Positions 1 through 5,910 of a DNA stretch of 7,321 nt are shown piece after piece. Origin of the DNA: a bacterium. GTDB lineage: Bacteria > Patescibacteriota > Patescibacteriia > UBA1558 > GWA2-36-10. Both the position numbers and the translations under genes were made by a program. The DNA lies in contig JAUYFP010000107.1 in NCBI GenBank assembly GCA_030690875.1, forward strand, positions 1 to 7,321, given 5' to 3'. Under the pieces are notes generated by a model. That model was not told the origin of the DNA and made no database searches. It saw only the letters and a list, made by a program, of their open reading frames with translations. Positions within the stretch are counted from its first letter, which is position 1. Each line of letters begins with the position of its first letter.

Positions 1-72
1 AAAAAGCAATAGGTAGTCAAGCTTTTTTTCTAGGAAAAATTGGTAATATTTGTTTAGACTCTTTTCAGTCAT
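1..72 (-). CDS. N-terminal fragment of an unidentified minus-strand gene
   Basis: A reading frame starts with ATG at 72-70 on the minus strand and stays open for 24 codons to the window edge. The peptide begins MTEKSLNKYYQFFLEKKLDY and continues LLLF; it is charged, then hydrophobic. This is too little to identify a family. The main support is upstream: a TTGACG/TAAAAT promoter with a 17-bp spacer puts the expected transcription start at or within a base of this ATG, as for a leaderless mRNA. A weak AAGG lies about 12 nt before the ATG, too far for a standard ribosome binding site. The gene would be divergent from yebC. A chance short frame cannot be excluded; the sequence to the left of the window would settle it. 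Confidence 0.5.
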   Translation of the reverse strand, partial: MTEKSLNKYYQFFLEKKLDYLLLF

Positions 73-78
73 AGCTAT

Positions 79-107
79 ATTTTACCTTGTGTTATTTTTT
101 CCGTCAA
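79..107 (-). promoter_or_regulatory. Sigma70-type promoter for the leftward gene
   Basis: Read on the minus strand, a -35 box TTGACG (107-102; 5/6 match to TTGACA) is followed by a 17-bp spacer and a -10 box TAAAAT (84-79; 5/6 match to TATAAT). Transcription starting 7 nt past the -10 would begin at about position 72, the A of the ATG, giving a leaderless transcript. The spacing and both boxes are close to consensus, but AT-rich DNA produces some false matches. Confidence 0.55.
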
Positions 108-123
108 AAAATGCCTCGGGCTT

Positions 124-182
124 ATTAAAAAATCTCCGCCACTTCGGTCTTACTCAGGACGGAGATTAAAAAATCTCCGCCA
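124..182. repeat. 18-bp direct repeat, two copies
   Basis: ATTAAAAAATCTCCGCCA occurs at 124-141 and again, identically, at 165-182, a 41-bp period. Each copy supplies the left arm of one hairpin (131-167 and 169-203). The two units differ inside their loops (21 nt versus 11 nt), so this is not a simple recent tandem copy of the whole unit. It may be a duplicated terminator or a small dispersed palindromic element. Confidence 0.8.
127..167 (-). terminator. Terminator-like hairpin, minus-strand polarity
   Basis: AATCTCCG (131-138) pairs perfectly with CGGAGATT (160-167). The stem can extend by two C-G pairs (139-140 with 157-158) past a bulged A159. Read on the minus strand, the stem is followed by six T (complement of 132-127), the form of an intrinsic terminator. 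On the plus strand it is followed by A residues, so it would not terminate that way. It lies upstream of the leftward promoter, so it could stop transcription coming from the yebC side. The rather long loop lowers confidence. Confidence 0.45.
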
Positions 183-203
183 GGCACGGATGCGGAGATT
201 TTT
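169..203. terminator. Bidirectional terminator-like hairpin
   Basis: AAAAATCTCCGC (169-180) and GCGGAGATTTTT (192-203) form a perfect 12-bp stem with an 11-nt loop (181-191). The plus strand ends the stem in five T, and the minus strand ends it in six T (complement of 173-168), so it resembles an intrinsic terminator both ways. Terminators are not expected between two divergent genes unless they insulate them or end a short unannotated RNA, so a structural or regulatory role is also possible. Confidence 0.55.
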
Positions 204-313
204 GTAATCAGAGGAAATGGAAAGATGTGTATATATGGCAGTTTATTATTTATTTTATTATTCGTCAAGTTGGGTTGATTTTTTGGGTATTTATTGATAA
301 TATATTTACATAT

Positions 314-327
314 TATAATACTATAAA
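314..327 (+). promoter_or_regulatory. Probable -10 region for the yebC operon
   Basis: A perfect TATAAT lies at 314-319 and a second near-match, TATAAA, at 322-327, ahead of the yebC ATG at 336. No good -35 sits at 16-18 bp: TTGATA (294-299) is only 14 bp from the first box and 22 bp from the second. Use of the first box would give a leader of roughly 10 nt, and use of the second an essentially leaderless mRNA. Neither leaves room for a Shine-Dalgarno sequence, and none is seen. The region is very AT-rich, so the exact box is uncertain. Confidence 0.4.
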
Positions 328-335
328 TACTATTT

Positions 336-1040
336 ATGAGCGGACACAGTAAGTGGGCAACAACCAAACGCGCTAAGGCAGTTAATGATGCTAAAAGAAG
401 TAGTTTATTTACCAAACTATCGAAAAACATCAGCATGGCCGCCCGAGAAGGAGCTGATCCAGAGGCTAATTTTAAGTTAAGAATAGCGATTGATAAGGCG
501 CGGGCTTATAGCATGCCCAAAGACAATATTGACCGAGCGGTCAAAAAAGGCAGTGGCGATTTGGCTGGCGTCAGGCTAGAGAGTTTTATGTATGAGGCCT
601 ATGGTCCGGGTGGCATTGCTCTGATGATTGAGGTGATAACTGACAACAAAAACCGCTCTGTTTCTAATTTAAAGCATATTTTAAACAAATACGGCGGTAA
701 TCTTGGCAATGAGGGTAGTGTCAAATGGATGTTTAGCGCCAAAGGCCAGATAGTTTTGGATAAAGAAGAGCTTAGTGATGAAGAGGAGTTAAAAATAATT
801 GAAGCCGGAGCCGAAGATATTTTAAAAGAAGAGCAAATAAAAATTATTACTAGCTTGGAAGACTTAAAATCCGTTAGGGATAAAATTCATAGCGCTAATT
901 TTAAGATAGAATCTTCGGAAATAACTTATTTGGCCAAAGATAAAGTCCGGTCGGAAAATGAAGAAAGTGTTTTAGCTTTCCTTGACCTCTTAGACGATGA
1001 TGATGACGTTAACAATATTTATACTAACGCGGATATTTAA
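336..1040 (+). CDS. yebC: YebC/PmpR/TACO1 family protein
   Basis: This 234-residue protein is close to the usual family length (about 240-250) and looks complete. The start MSGHSKWATTKRAK matches the family's near-invariant M-A/S-GHSKWA opening, which fixes the ATG. Other hallmarks are DAKRSSLFTKL (18-28), YEAYGPGG (86-93), TDNKNR (102-107) and the acidic C-terminal signature LLDDDDDVNNIYTNAD (218-233), equivalent to the usual LEDxDDVQxVY. The fold is a three-domain cytoplasmic protein. Members were first described as DNA-binding transcriptional regulators (PmpR type). Others, such as mitochondrial TACO1 and some bacterial homologues, help ribosomes through difficult stretches such as polyproline; the sequence does not show which role applies here. 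It is the first gene of the operon, and its TAA overlaps the ruvC ATG by one base (TAATG), a common neighbour pairing. Confidence 0.95.
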   Translation: MSGHSKWATTKRAKAVNDAKRSSLFTKLSKNISMAAREGADPEANFKLRIAIDKARAYSMPKDNIDRAVKKGSGDLAGVRLESFMYEAYGPGGIALMIEVITDNKNRSVSNLKHILNKYGGNLGNEGSVKWMFSAKGQIVLDKEELSDEEELKIIEAGAEDILKEEQIKIITSLEDLKSVRDKIHSANFKIESSEITYLAKDKVRSENEESVLAFLDLLDDDDDVNNIYTNADI

Positions 1041-1540
1041 TGCCGGTTACAAGTAAAACAATATTAGGTCTTGATCCAGGATTGGCGGATACTGGTTTTG
1101 GCATTGTTATGAAAATCGGTCATCAGCTAAAATTTGTTGAGGCCGGCTCTATTAAGACAGTTAAGAGTAAAGATTTTCCTAGTCGCTTAGAAGAAATTTT
1201 TAAGAATATAAATTCATTGTTAAAAAAATATAACCCTGATTTAGTGGCGATTGAAAAACTTTTTTTTGCCAAAAATGTAAAAACCGCCTTGGATGTTGCT
1301 CAGGCCAGAGGCGTGGCTCTTTTGGCGGCCCAGCAGGCCAAAGTGGATTTGTTGGAGTTTACGCCACTTCAAGTCAAGCAGGCCATTTGCGCTAATGGAC
1401 AGGCCAGCAAAGAGCAAGTTGGCTTAATGGTCAAGACCATTCTCAATTTAAATAGCGTTCCCAAGCCGGACGATGCCGCTGATGCCTTAGCTATTGCTAT
1501 TTGCGCTTCCTTTTTTAATAAAAAATTAGCCAGAAATTAA
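1040..1540 (+). CDS. ruvC: Holliday junction endodeoxyribonuclease RuvC
   Basis: RuvC acts as a homodimer that cuts four-way recombination junctions symmetrically, with the RuvAB branch-migration motor. The 166 residues are near the E. coli length of 173. All four acidic metal-binding catalytic residues of the RNase-H-like fold are present: D12 in LGLDPG, E72 in IEKLFF, and D145 and D148 in DDAADALAIA. The TPLQVKQAICANGQASKEQV stretch (108-127) matches the conserved DNA-contacting region. The ATG is set by distance to the LDPG motif and by the one-base overlap with the yebC stop. No Shine-Dalgarno is visible, so re-initiation after yebC is likely. Its own TAA overlaps the glgA ATG in the same TAATG form. 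ruvA and ruvB, frequent downstream partners, do not follow here. Confidence 0.95.
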   Translation: MPVTSKTILGLDPGLADTGFGIVMKIGHQLKFVEAGSIKTVKSKDFPSRLEEIFKNINSLLKKYNPDLVAIEKLFFAKNVKTALDVAQARGVALLAAQQAKVDLLEFTPLQVKQAICANGQASKEQVGLMVKTILNLNSVPKPDDAADALAIAICASFFNKKLARN

Positions 1541-3018
1541 TGGCCAAAAATTTTAAAATAGTATCAATATCTTCCGAAGTGGATCCCTATTCAAAAACAG
1601 GTGGTTTGGCTGATGTGGCTAGATCTTTGCCCAAGTCATTGCATCGCTTGGGGCACGAGGTGATTATTATCACTCCTTTTTATGGTCGGATTATCAACCG
1701 AGAAAAATATAAATTAGAAAAGATATACTCGGAAGTAAAAATAGAAATTGATCAGAAAAACGAAATCAATGCCAGCTATTATCGCGCTGAATTAATGCCG
1801 GGATTGAAAGTTTATTTTGTCAGAAATGACAAATATTTTTCTCGACGCAAAAGCTTATATGGTTCCAGCCATGAAAATGCCCGCTTTTATTTTTTTGATA
1901 TGGCGGCTCTAAAGTTGGTATCATTATTAAAATTTAAAGCGGACATAATTCATTGCCACGATTGGCAGTCGGGTTTGATTCCTTATTTAAAAAAAACTCG
2001 TTTCAAAAACAGCCAGACCTTGTCCGGCGCGGCCGTGGTTTATACTATTCACAATTTGGTTTTTCAGCTTGGCTCAAATTGGTGGGAAGTGCCACTAAAA
2101 TACAAAGACCAAGGCAAGAGCGCTTTGCCTGATTTTAATGATCGAAAAATTGAATACATCAATTTTGCCAAGCGGGCTATTTTAAACGCCGATGTCATCA
2201 ATACAGTGTCAGAAACCTATGCTCAGGAAATATTAAAAAGGAGCTTTGGTCAGGATTTGCACCGGATACTTATTAATCGTCAGCACAAGCTTTTTGTCAT
2301 TGTCAACGGCATTGATTATTATAATTTTAATCCCAAAAATGAAAAAAGTATTTATCGAAATTACGATTATAAAAAATTGCAAAGAAAAAAATTGAATAAA
2401 AAGCACATCCAAAAACTTTTTAATTTGAAAATAGATCAAGAAATTCCCGTCTTATGCACTACTTCCAGAATAAGCTACCAAAAAGGTTTTAGTTTGATTT
2501 TAGAAGTTTTGAATAAATTACTAGTTTTTGATATTCAAATGATAATTGCCGGCGCGGGCGACAATAATTTTATCAAGGAGCTTAAAAAAATCGCCAAAAA
2601 GTTTCCGGATAAGCTAGCCATAATTCCTTCTCACGAGGAGACTCTAAAATATGAGACCCAGCTTTATGCCGGATCAGATATGATACTTCTGCCTTCTCAT
2701 TACGAACCCTGTGGCATCAATCAAATGAAAGCTTTCCGCTATGGCTGTGTGCCGATTGTCCGCAGTACCGGCGGTCTTAGCGATACAGTGATAGACTATC
2801 AGCCGGGCAATTTCGGCAATGGCTTCAAATTTACCAACTATAATTCTCAGGAGCTTTTGATGGCTATTACCCGAGCGCTGGAAACTTACAAATATCATAA
2901 AGTTTGGCGGGATTTGGTTTGTCGGGGAATGAAGCCGTCTTTTTCTTGGGACTTACCAGCTCAGAAATATTTGGAACTTTATAAAACCGCTATTAAACTA
3001 AAAAAAGAAAATGTCTAA
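1540..3018 (+). CDS. glgA: Glycogen/starch synthase, GT5 family (copy 1)
   Basis: A retaining glycosyltransferase that adds glucose from a nucleotide-glucose donor (usually ADP-glucose) to the non-reducing end of an alpha-1,4-glucan, in the cytoplasm. At 492 residues it spans both Rossmann domains of the GT-B fold; E. coli GlgA has 477. The N-terminal domain has SSEVDPYSKTGGLADV, with the donor-binding lysine at K19, then HCHDWQ (138-143) and YTIHN. NGID (256-259) precedes the C-terminal domain, which carries the phosphate-binding pair R310 and K315 (TSRISYQKG) and the catalytic-site E389 in EPCGINQ, followed by STGGLSDTV. Oddities are EPCGI rather than the usual EPCGL, and IHNLVFQLGSNWW where many members have IHNxxxQG. 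These may alter acceptor preference, which is inference. The stop overlaps the next gene by 8 bp. Donor choice (ADP or UDP) cannot be read from sequence. Confidence 0.92.
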   Translation: MAKNFKIVSISSEVDPYSKTGGLADVARSLPKSLHRLGHEVIIITPFYGRIINREKYKLEKIYSEVKIEIDQKNEINASYYRAELMPGLKVYFVRNDKYFSRRKSLYGSSHENARFYFFDMAALKLVSLLKFKADIIHCHDWQSGLIPYLKKTRFKNSQTLSGAAVVYTIHNLVFQLGSNWWEVPLKYKDQGKSALPDFNDRKIEYINFAKRAILNADVINTVSETYAQEILKRSFGQDLHRILINRQHKLFVIVNGIDYYNFNPKNEKSIYRNYDYKKLQRKKLNKKHIQKLFNLKIDQEIPVLCTTSRISYQKGFSLILEVLNKLLVFDIQMIIAGAGDNNFIKELKKIAKKFPDKLAIIPSHEETLKYETQLYAGSDMILLPSHYEPCGINQMKAFRYGCVPIVRSTGGLSDTVIDYQPGNFGNGFKFTNYNSQELLMAITRALETYKYHKVWRDLVCRGMKPSFSWDLPAQKYLELYKTAIKLKKENV

Positions 3019-4165
3019 AATAACTTGGGTTAATTTTTTGCATATTTATCAGCCGCCTTGGCAGGATAAAGGAATAATTGAGCAGGTGGCCGCGTCCAGT
3101 TATGAATATTTAATCAGGCTTTTTAAAAGATACCCGAATTTTAAGGCCAGCTTAAATATCAGTGGAAATTTAGTAGAGCAATTGGAGATTTATCGGCCGG
3201 ACTTGTTAAGGAGTTTAGGGCTTTTGCTAAAAAAAGGGCAGATTGAATTGACTGCTACGGCCCATTATCACGCCCTGTTGCCCCTAATTAGCCCCACAGA
3301 GGCCAAGCGCCAGATTGAGCTTAATCAGGGCACTTTGGCCAAATATTTTGCCTTAGAGCAAATTAAGGGCTTTTATCTGCCGGAAATGGCTTTTGATAAT
3401 AGGGTGGCTAAATTAATTAAAAGTTTGGGTTTTGAATGGCTGATTTTAGACCCGATAAACTTCAAGGAAAAATTAGCCAAGGATACTTTGTATCTTGATA
3501 ATGTCAGCGGTCTTAAAATAATTTTTAGGGACCGCAAAATATCCAAGGGCTATCCGCCAGAAGTTATTTTTAAGAAAATTTCTAAAATAAAAAATAATGA
3601 AACTATTATTACCGCAACCGACGGTGAAATTTATGGTCATTTCCATACTGATTGGCAAGGGCATTTAGAGCAAATATTACAGAACAAAAATTTAGAAATA
3701 AAAACAGTTGGTCAATATATTGCTAGTTTAAAAACTAAGCAGACAATATCGCTGAGAGCTGGGTCTTGGGAAAGCAGTGAAATTGAGTTGGAAAAGAAAA
3801 TTCCTTTTGTTCTTTGGGCTGATCCTAAAAATAAAATACATAAAAATTTATGGCTATTGGCCAAGCAGGCTAGTCAGTTAGTAACCAAGTATAAAAAAGA
3901 TGCTAATTGGCAATGGGCGCGTCAGCATCTTGATAGAGGTTTGTCATCTTGCACATTTTGGTGGGCCTCAGCCAAAAAACCCTCAGAGTTTTCTTCCTTG
4001 ACCTGGAATCCGGATATGATAGATAAGGGTTCAGAGGAGCTTATCAAAAGCATCCGCTCGCTTACTTTGGCCAGTCCGGCGGAAAAAATAAAAGCGGAAA
4101 AAATATATTTGGAAATAAAAAAGAACACCTGGTTTGATCATTGGCGTAAATATAATAAAAAATAA
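3011..4165 (+). CDS. Glycoside hydrolase family 57 enzyme (short form)
   Basis: GH57 enzymes act on alpha-glucans as amylases, 4-alpha-glucanotransferases or branching enzymes by a retaining mechanism. Conserved regions appear in order: HIYQPPW (11-17, region I, usually HQP), GQIEL followed by HYHALLPL (region II), GFYLPEMAFD with the probable nucleophile E125 (region III), and ATDGEIYGH with the probable acid/base D204 (region IV). GSWESSE and a helical tail with LDRGLSSCTFWWASAK fit the C-terminal helical part of the family. At 384 residues it is shorter than typical GH57 amylases or branching enzymes (about 500 or more), and no carbohydrate-binding module or signal peptide is seen, so it is probably cytoplasmic. 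The ATG overlaps the glgA stop by 8 bp (ATGTCTAA), and the pairing with glgA suggests branching or remodelling of the GlgA product. The exact activity is not decidable here. Confidence 0.85.
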   Translation: MSKITWVNFLHIYQPPWQDKGIIEQVAASSYEYLIRLFKRYPNFKASLNISGNLVEQLEIYRPDLLRSLGLLLKKGQIELTATAHYHALLPLISPTEAKRQIELNQGTLAKYFALEQIKGFYLPEMAFDNRVAKLIKSLGFEWLILDPINFKEKLAKDTLYLDNVSGLKIIFRDRKISKGYPPEVIFKKISKIKNNETIITATDGEIYGHFHTDWQGHLEQILQNKNLEIKTVGQYIASLKTKQTISLRAGSWESSEIELEKKIPFVLWADPKNKIHKNLWLLAKQASQLVTKYKKDANWQWARQHLDRGLSSCTFWWASAKKPSEFSSLTWNPDMIDKGSEELIKSIRSLTLASPAEKIKAEKIYLEIKKNTWFDHWRKYNKK

Positions 4166-4166
4166 T

Positions 4167-5264
4167 ATGAAAATTAGCAAACCGACAAAACTTTCAGGCA
4201 AGACCAAACAAACGATTGCTAAATTAATGGATAGTGATTTTGTAGCTGATGTTTTTAATAAAAAGCTTTCGGATTATTATCCTGATTTTGTTAAAGTTAT
4301 TGATATTAATTTGAAGCCATTTAAAAAGCATTTAGGGCTCACTAGCGCGGTTTTTGTGGTGGAATACAAAATCAACTATCAAAGCCCAGACGGACAAAAA
4401 AAAGCTTTAAATATTTTTGCCTCAGCTCACTCCGATGGTTCACGCCAAGGAGCTTACGAAAAAACCAAGCTTCTTTATGAACACGGTTTTAATGCCGGCA
4501 AATATCGGGTTACTAGGCCGCTTTTTTTTCTGCCAGAGCAAAAAGCTTTTGTTTATGAGGCCTCTCTTGGTCAGAGTTTTTTTAATTTTTTCAGCCAAGA
4601 TCCGCAAGCTGATTTAGAATCAATTTTAAAATTAATTGCCGCTTGGGCAAAAAAATTGCACGCTTTGGAAATTGATTCCCAAAAATTTGTTTGGGGAGAT
4701 TTTAGGATAGAAAATATGGTGCCTGCGCCTAAGGTTTTTATGGCCGATTTTATAAGTAGAGACAAAAAACAAGGAGAATTAGTGACTGACTTAGTTGAGC
4801 GAATGAAAAAATTGGAAAGCATTTTTGATAAGCAAATAAAAAAAGGAATAATTTATGGCGATTATCATCCGGAAAATATTATTATCCGCGATTTGCAAGC
4901 TGACTATCTGGAAATGATAGATTTTACTGATATTGCTTTTGGCGACCCCATGACCGATTTAGGAGCTTTTTTACAACAGTTTGATTTTATGGGGCATAGT
5001 TTTATTTCCAGGAAAAAAATAAATGATTATAAACAATATTTTGTGGAAGCTTATTTTGGCAAAGCGCTGGATAAAATAGAAGCGGAGTTTTTTGCCAGAA
5101 TAAATTTGTATCAGAGCTGGACAGCCTTGAGAACAGCTGTATTTTTGTTTTATATGGAAGACCCCGAAAATCCCATTGATGATTTATTGCAAGATGCTTT
5201 GGGTCATTTAAAATTATCCGAGACTCAGCAAAAAGAAATTAATTTATACCATCATCATGATTAA
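4167..5264 (+). CDS. APH/choline-kinase-fold phosphotransferase, substrate unknown
   Basis: A 365-residue protein kinase-like phosphotransferase. The catalytic loop is IIYGDYHPENIII (D232, N237), matching the HGDxHxxN Brenner motif, and MIDF (metal-binding D252) is followed by DPMTDLGAFL, typical of the aminoglycoside phosphotransferase family. E98 in AYEKTKLL may be the helix-C glutamate, but the usual beta-3 lysine is not obvious near residues 79-88. A second, similar motif, WGDFRIENM then MADF (D178, N183, D194), lies just ahead. The ATG at 4167, one base after the GH57 stop, is preferred over an in-frame TTG at 4134 that would add 11 residues and overlap GH57. Family substrates range from antibiotics to choline, homoserine and maltose. 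Coupling to glucan genes makes a sugar substrate conceivable, but this is inference. No Shine-Dalgarno is visible. Confidence 0.82.
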   Translation: MKISKPTKLSGKTKQTIAKLMDSDFVADVFNKKLSDYYPDFVKVIDINLKPFKKHLGLTSAVFVVEYKINYQSPDGQKKALNIFASAHSDGSRQGAYEKTKLLYEHGFNAGKYRVTRPLFFLPEQKAFVYEASLGQSFFNFFSQDPQADLESILKLIAAWAKKLHALEIDSQKFVWGDFRIENMVPAPKVFMADFISRDKKQGELVTDLVERMKKLESIFDKQIKKGIIYGDYHPENIIIRDLQADYLEMIDFTDIAFGDPMTDLGAFLQQFDFMGHSFISRKKINDYKQYFVEAYFGKALDKIEAEFFARINLYQSWTALRTAVFLFYMEDPENPIDDLLQDALGHLKLSETQQKEINLYHHHD

Positions 5265-5835
5265 TCCCAAGCACACTATAATTTTTGAGGGTCCAGAATT
5301 GGCCGGCAAGAGCTACTTAATGAGCCAAATTTATGATTATTTGGAGCCAAAATATAATAGTGGTTCTAAAGTGCTTGATGGTTGTCATTGGTTTAATTGT
5401 GATCTTGGGCTTTTTGGCACTCGTTTTGGCGCCAATGTTTTGTTAAAATATTTAGAGCTCTTGGAAGAAATAAATGACAGCAATGTGATGCTGGAAAAGT
5501 TTCATTTAACTGAGGCAGTTTATCAGAAAATTTATAATAATTATGATTTTGATTTTTCTAAAATTGAAAAACGGCTAAAAAAAATTAAGGCCAAAATAAT
5601 TTTAGTAACTTTTGATGCTGATGAAAATTTGTTGAAAAAAAGACTGAAAGACAGATTGGCTCTTTATCCTCATTATAATCGCATTGCTCAGACGCCAGTT
5701 GATTATATCAGCCAGCAGAAAAAATATTTAGAGCTTATTTCTCAAAGTAACTTGGATCATTTGATTGTTAATGCCTCAGTTTTGCCCAATCCATTACTGG
5801 TGGAAAAAATACTGAAATTTTTGGGAGAATTATAA
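5257..5835 (+). CDS. P-loop kinase, thymidylate-kinase-like, substrate unknown
   Basis: A 192-residue single-domain P-loop protein of nucleoside/nucleotide kinase type. It has Walker A GPELAGKS (12-19) after the hydrophobic strand TIIFE, and a central VMLEKFHLTEAVYQ segment (E80, K81) where dTMP-kinase-like proteins usually have a D-R-F/Y-H motif. The basic helix RLKDRL (129-134) with R142 resembles a lid. YISQQKKYLEL and LIVNAS complete the usual C-terminal pattern. It may phosphorylate a nucleotide or other small molecule; the altered E-K motif argues against naming it tmk. It overlaps the phosphotransferase gene by 8 bp (ATGATTAA), so the two are probably co-translated and may act together. 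It is the last gene of the operon, 4 nt before the terminator stem. No Shine-Dalgarno is seen. Confidence 0.75.
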   Translation: MINPKHTIIFEGPELAGKSYLMSQIYDYLEPKYNSGSKVLDGCHWFNCDLGLFGTRFGANVLLKYLELLEEINDSNVMLEKFHLTEAVYQKIYNNYDFDFSKIEKRLKKIKAKIILVTFDADENLLKKRLKDRLALYPHYNRIAQTPVDYISQQKKYLELISQSNLDHLIVNASVLPNPLLVEKILKFLGEL

Positions 5836-5839
5836 AAAT

Positions 5840-5869
5840 AAAACGTCCTCGCAAAAGAGGGCGTTTTTT
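5840..5869 (+). terminator. Intrinsic terminator of the yebC-kinase operon
   Basis: AAAACGTCCTC (5840-5850) pairs with GAGGGCGTTTT (5857-5867) through 11 pairs including one T-G wobble. The loop is GCAAAA (5851-5856), and the stem runs into a six-T tract (5864-5869). It begins 4 nt after the stop of the preceding gene. The G+C-rich core followed by T is a textbook Rho-independent signal. Confidence 0.88.
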
Positions 5870-5877
5870 GCTATAAT
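5869..5877 (+). promoter_or_regulatory. Extended -10 promoter for the second glgA
   Basis: TGCTATAAT is a perfect extended -10 element (TGn-TATAAT) that begins on the last T of the terminator. The -35 position at a 17-bp spacing (5849-5854, TCGCAA) falls inside the hairpin and does not match consensus, which is tolerated by extended -10 promoters. The start of transcription would be near 5884, leaving a leader of about 27 nt. A GAGGGG-like stretch near 5880-5884 is too far (about 26 nt) from the ATG to serve as a normal ribosome binding site. Confidence 0.6.
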
Positions 5878-5910
5878 TGAGGGGTAATTATTATTTTTCT
5901 CAAAATAAAA

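Noticed and set aside
217..297. 26-codon plus-strand frame (ATG 217 to TGA 295-297) preceded by GAGG
   Set aside because: The GAGG is only 2 nt from the ATG, the peptide is rich in Tyr/Phe from AT-rich sequence, and nothing else supports translation.
125..436. 103-codon minus-strand open frame across the repeat region and the 5' end of yebC
   Set aside because: It runs through both hairpins and lies antisense to the conserved YebC N-terminus; composition is that of a shadow frame with no recognisable domain.
4134..4166. TTG start 11 codons upstream for the phosphotransferase
   Set aside because: It would overlap the GH57 gene by 32 bp with a rare start codon; the ATG at 4167, one base after the GH57 stop, fits the spacing of the whole operon better.
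2233..4822. Minus- and plus-strand frames of 60-85 codons inside glgA, GH57 and the phosphotransferase
   Set aside because: Each overlaps a well-supported gene in another frame and shows no family motif or start context.
336..5835. Recoding of TGA as glycine, as in some CPR lineages
   Set aside because: No in-frame TGA is needed in any gene, glycines in conserved motifs are encoded by GGN, and all six stops are TAA.
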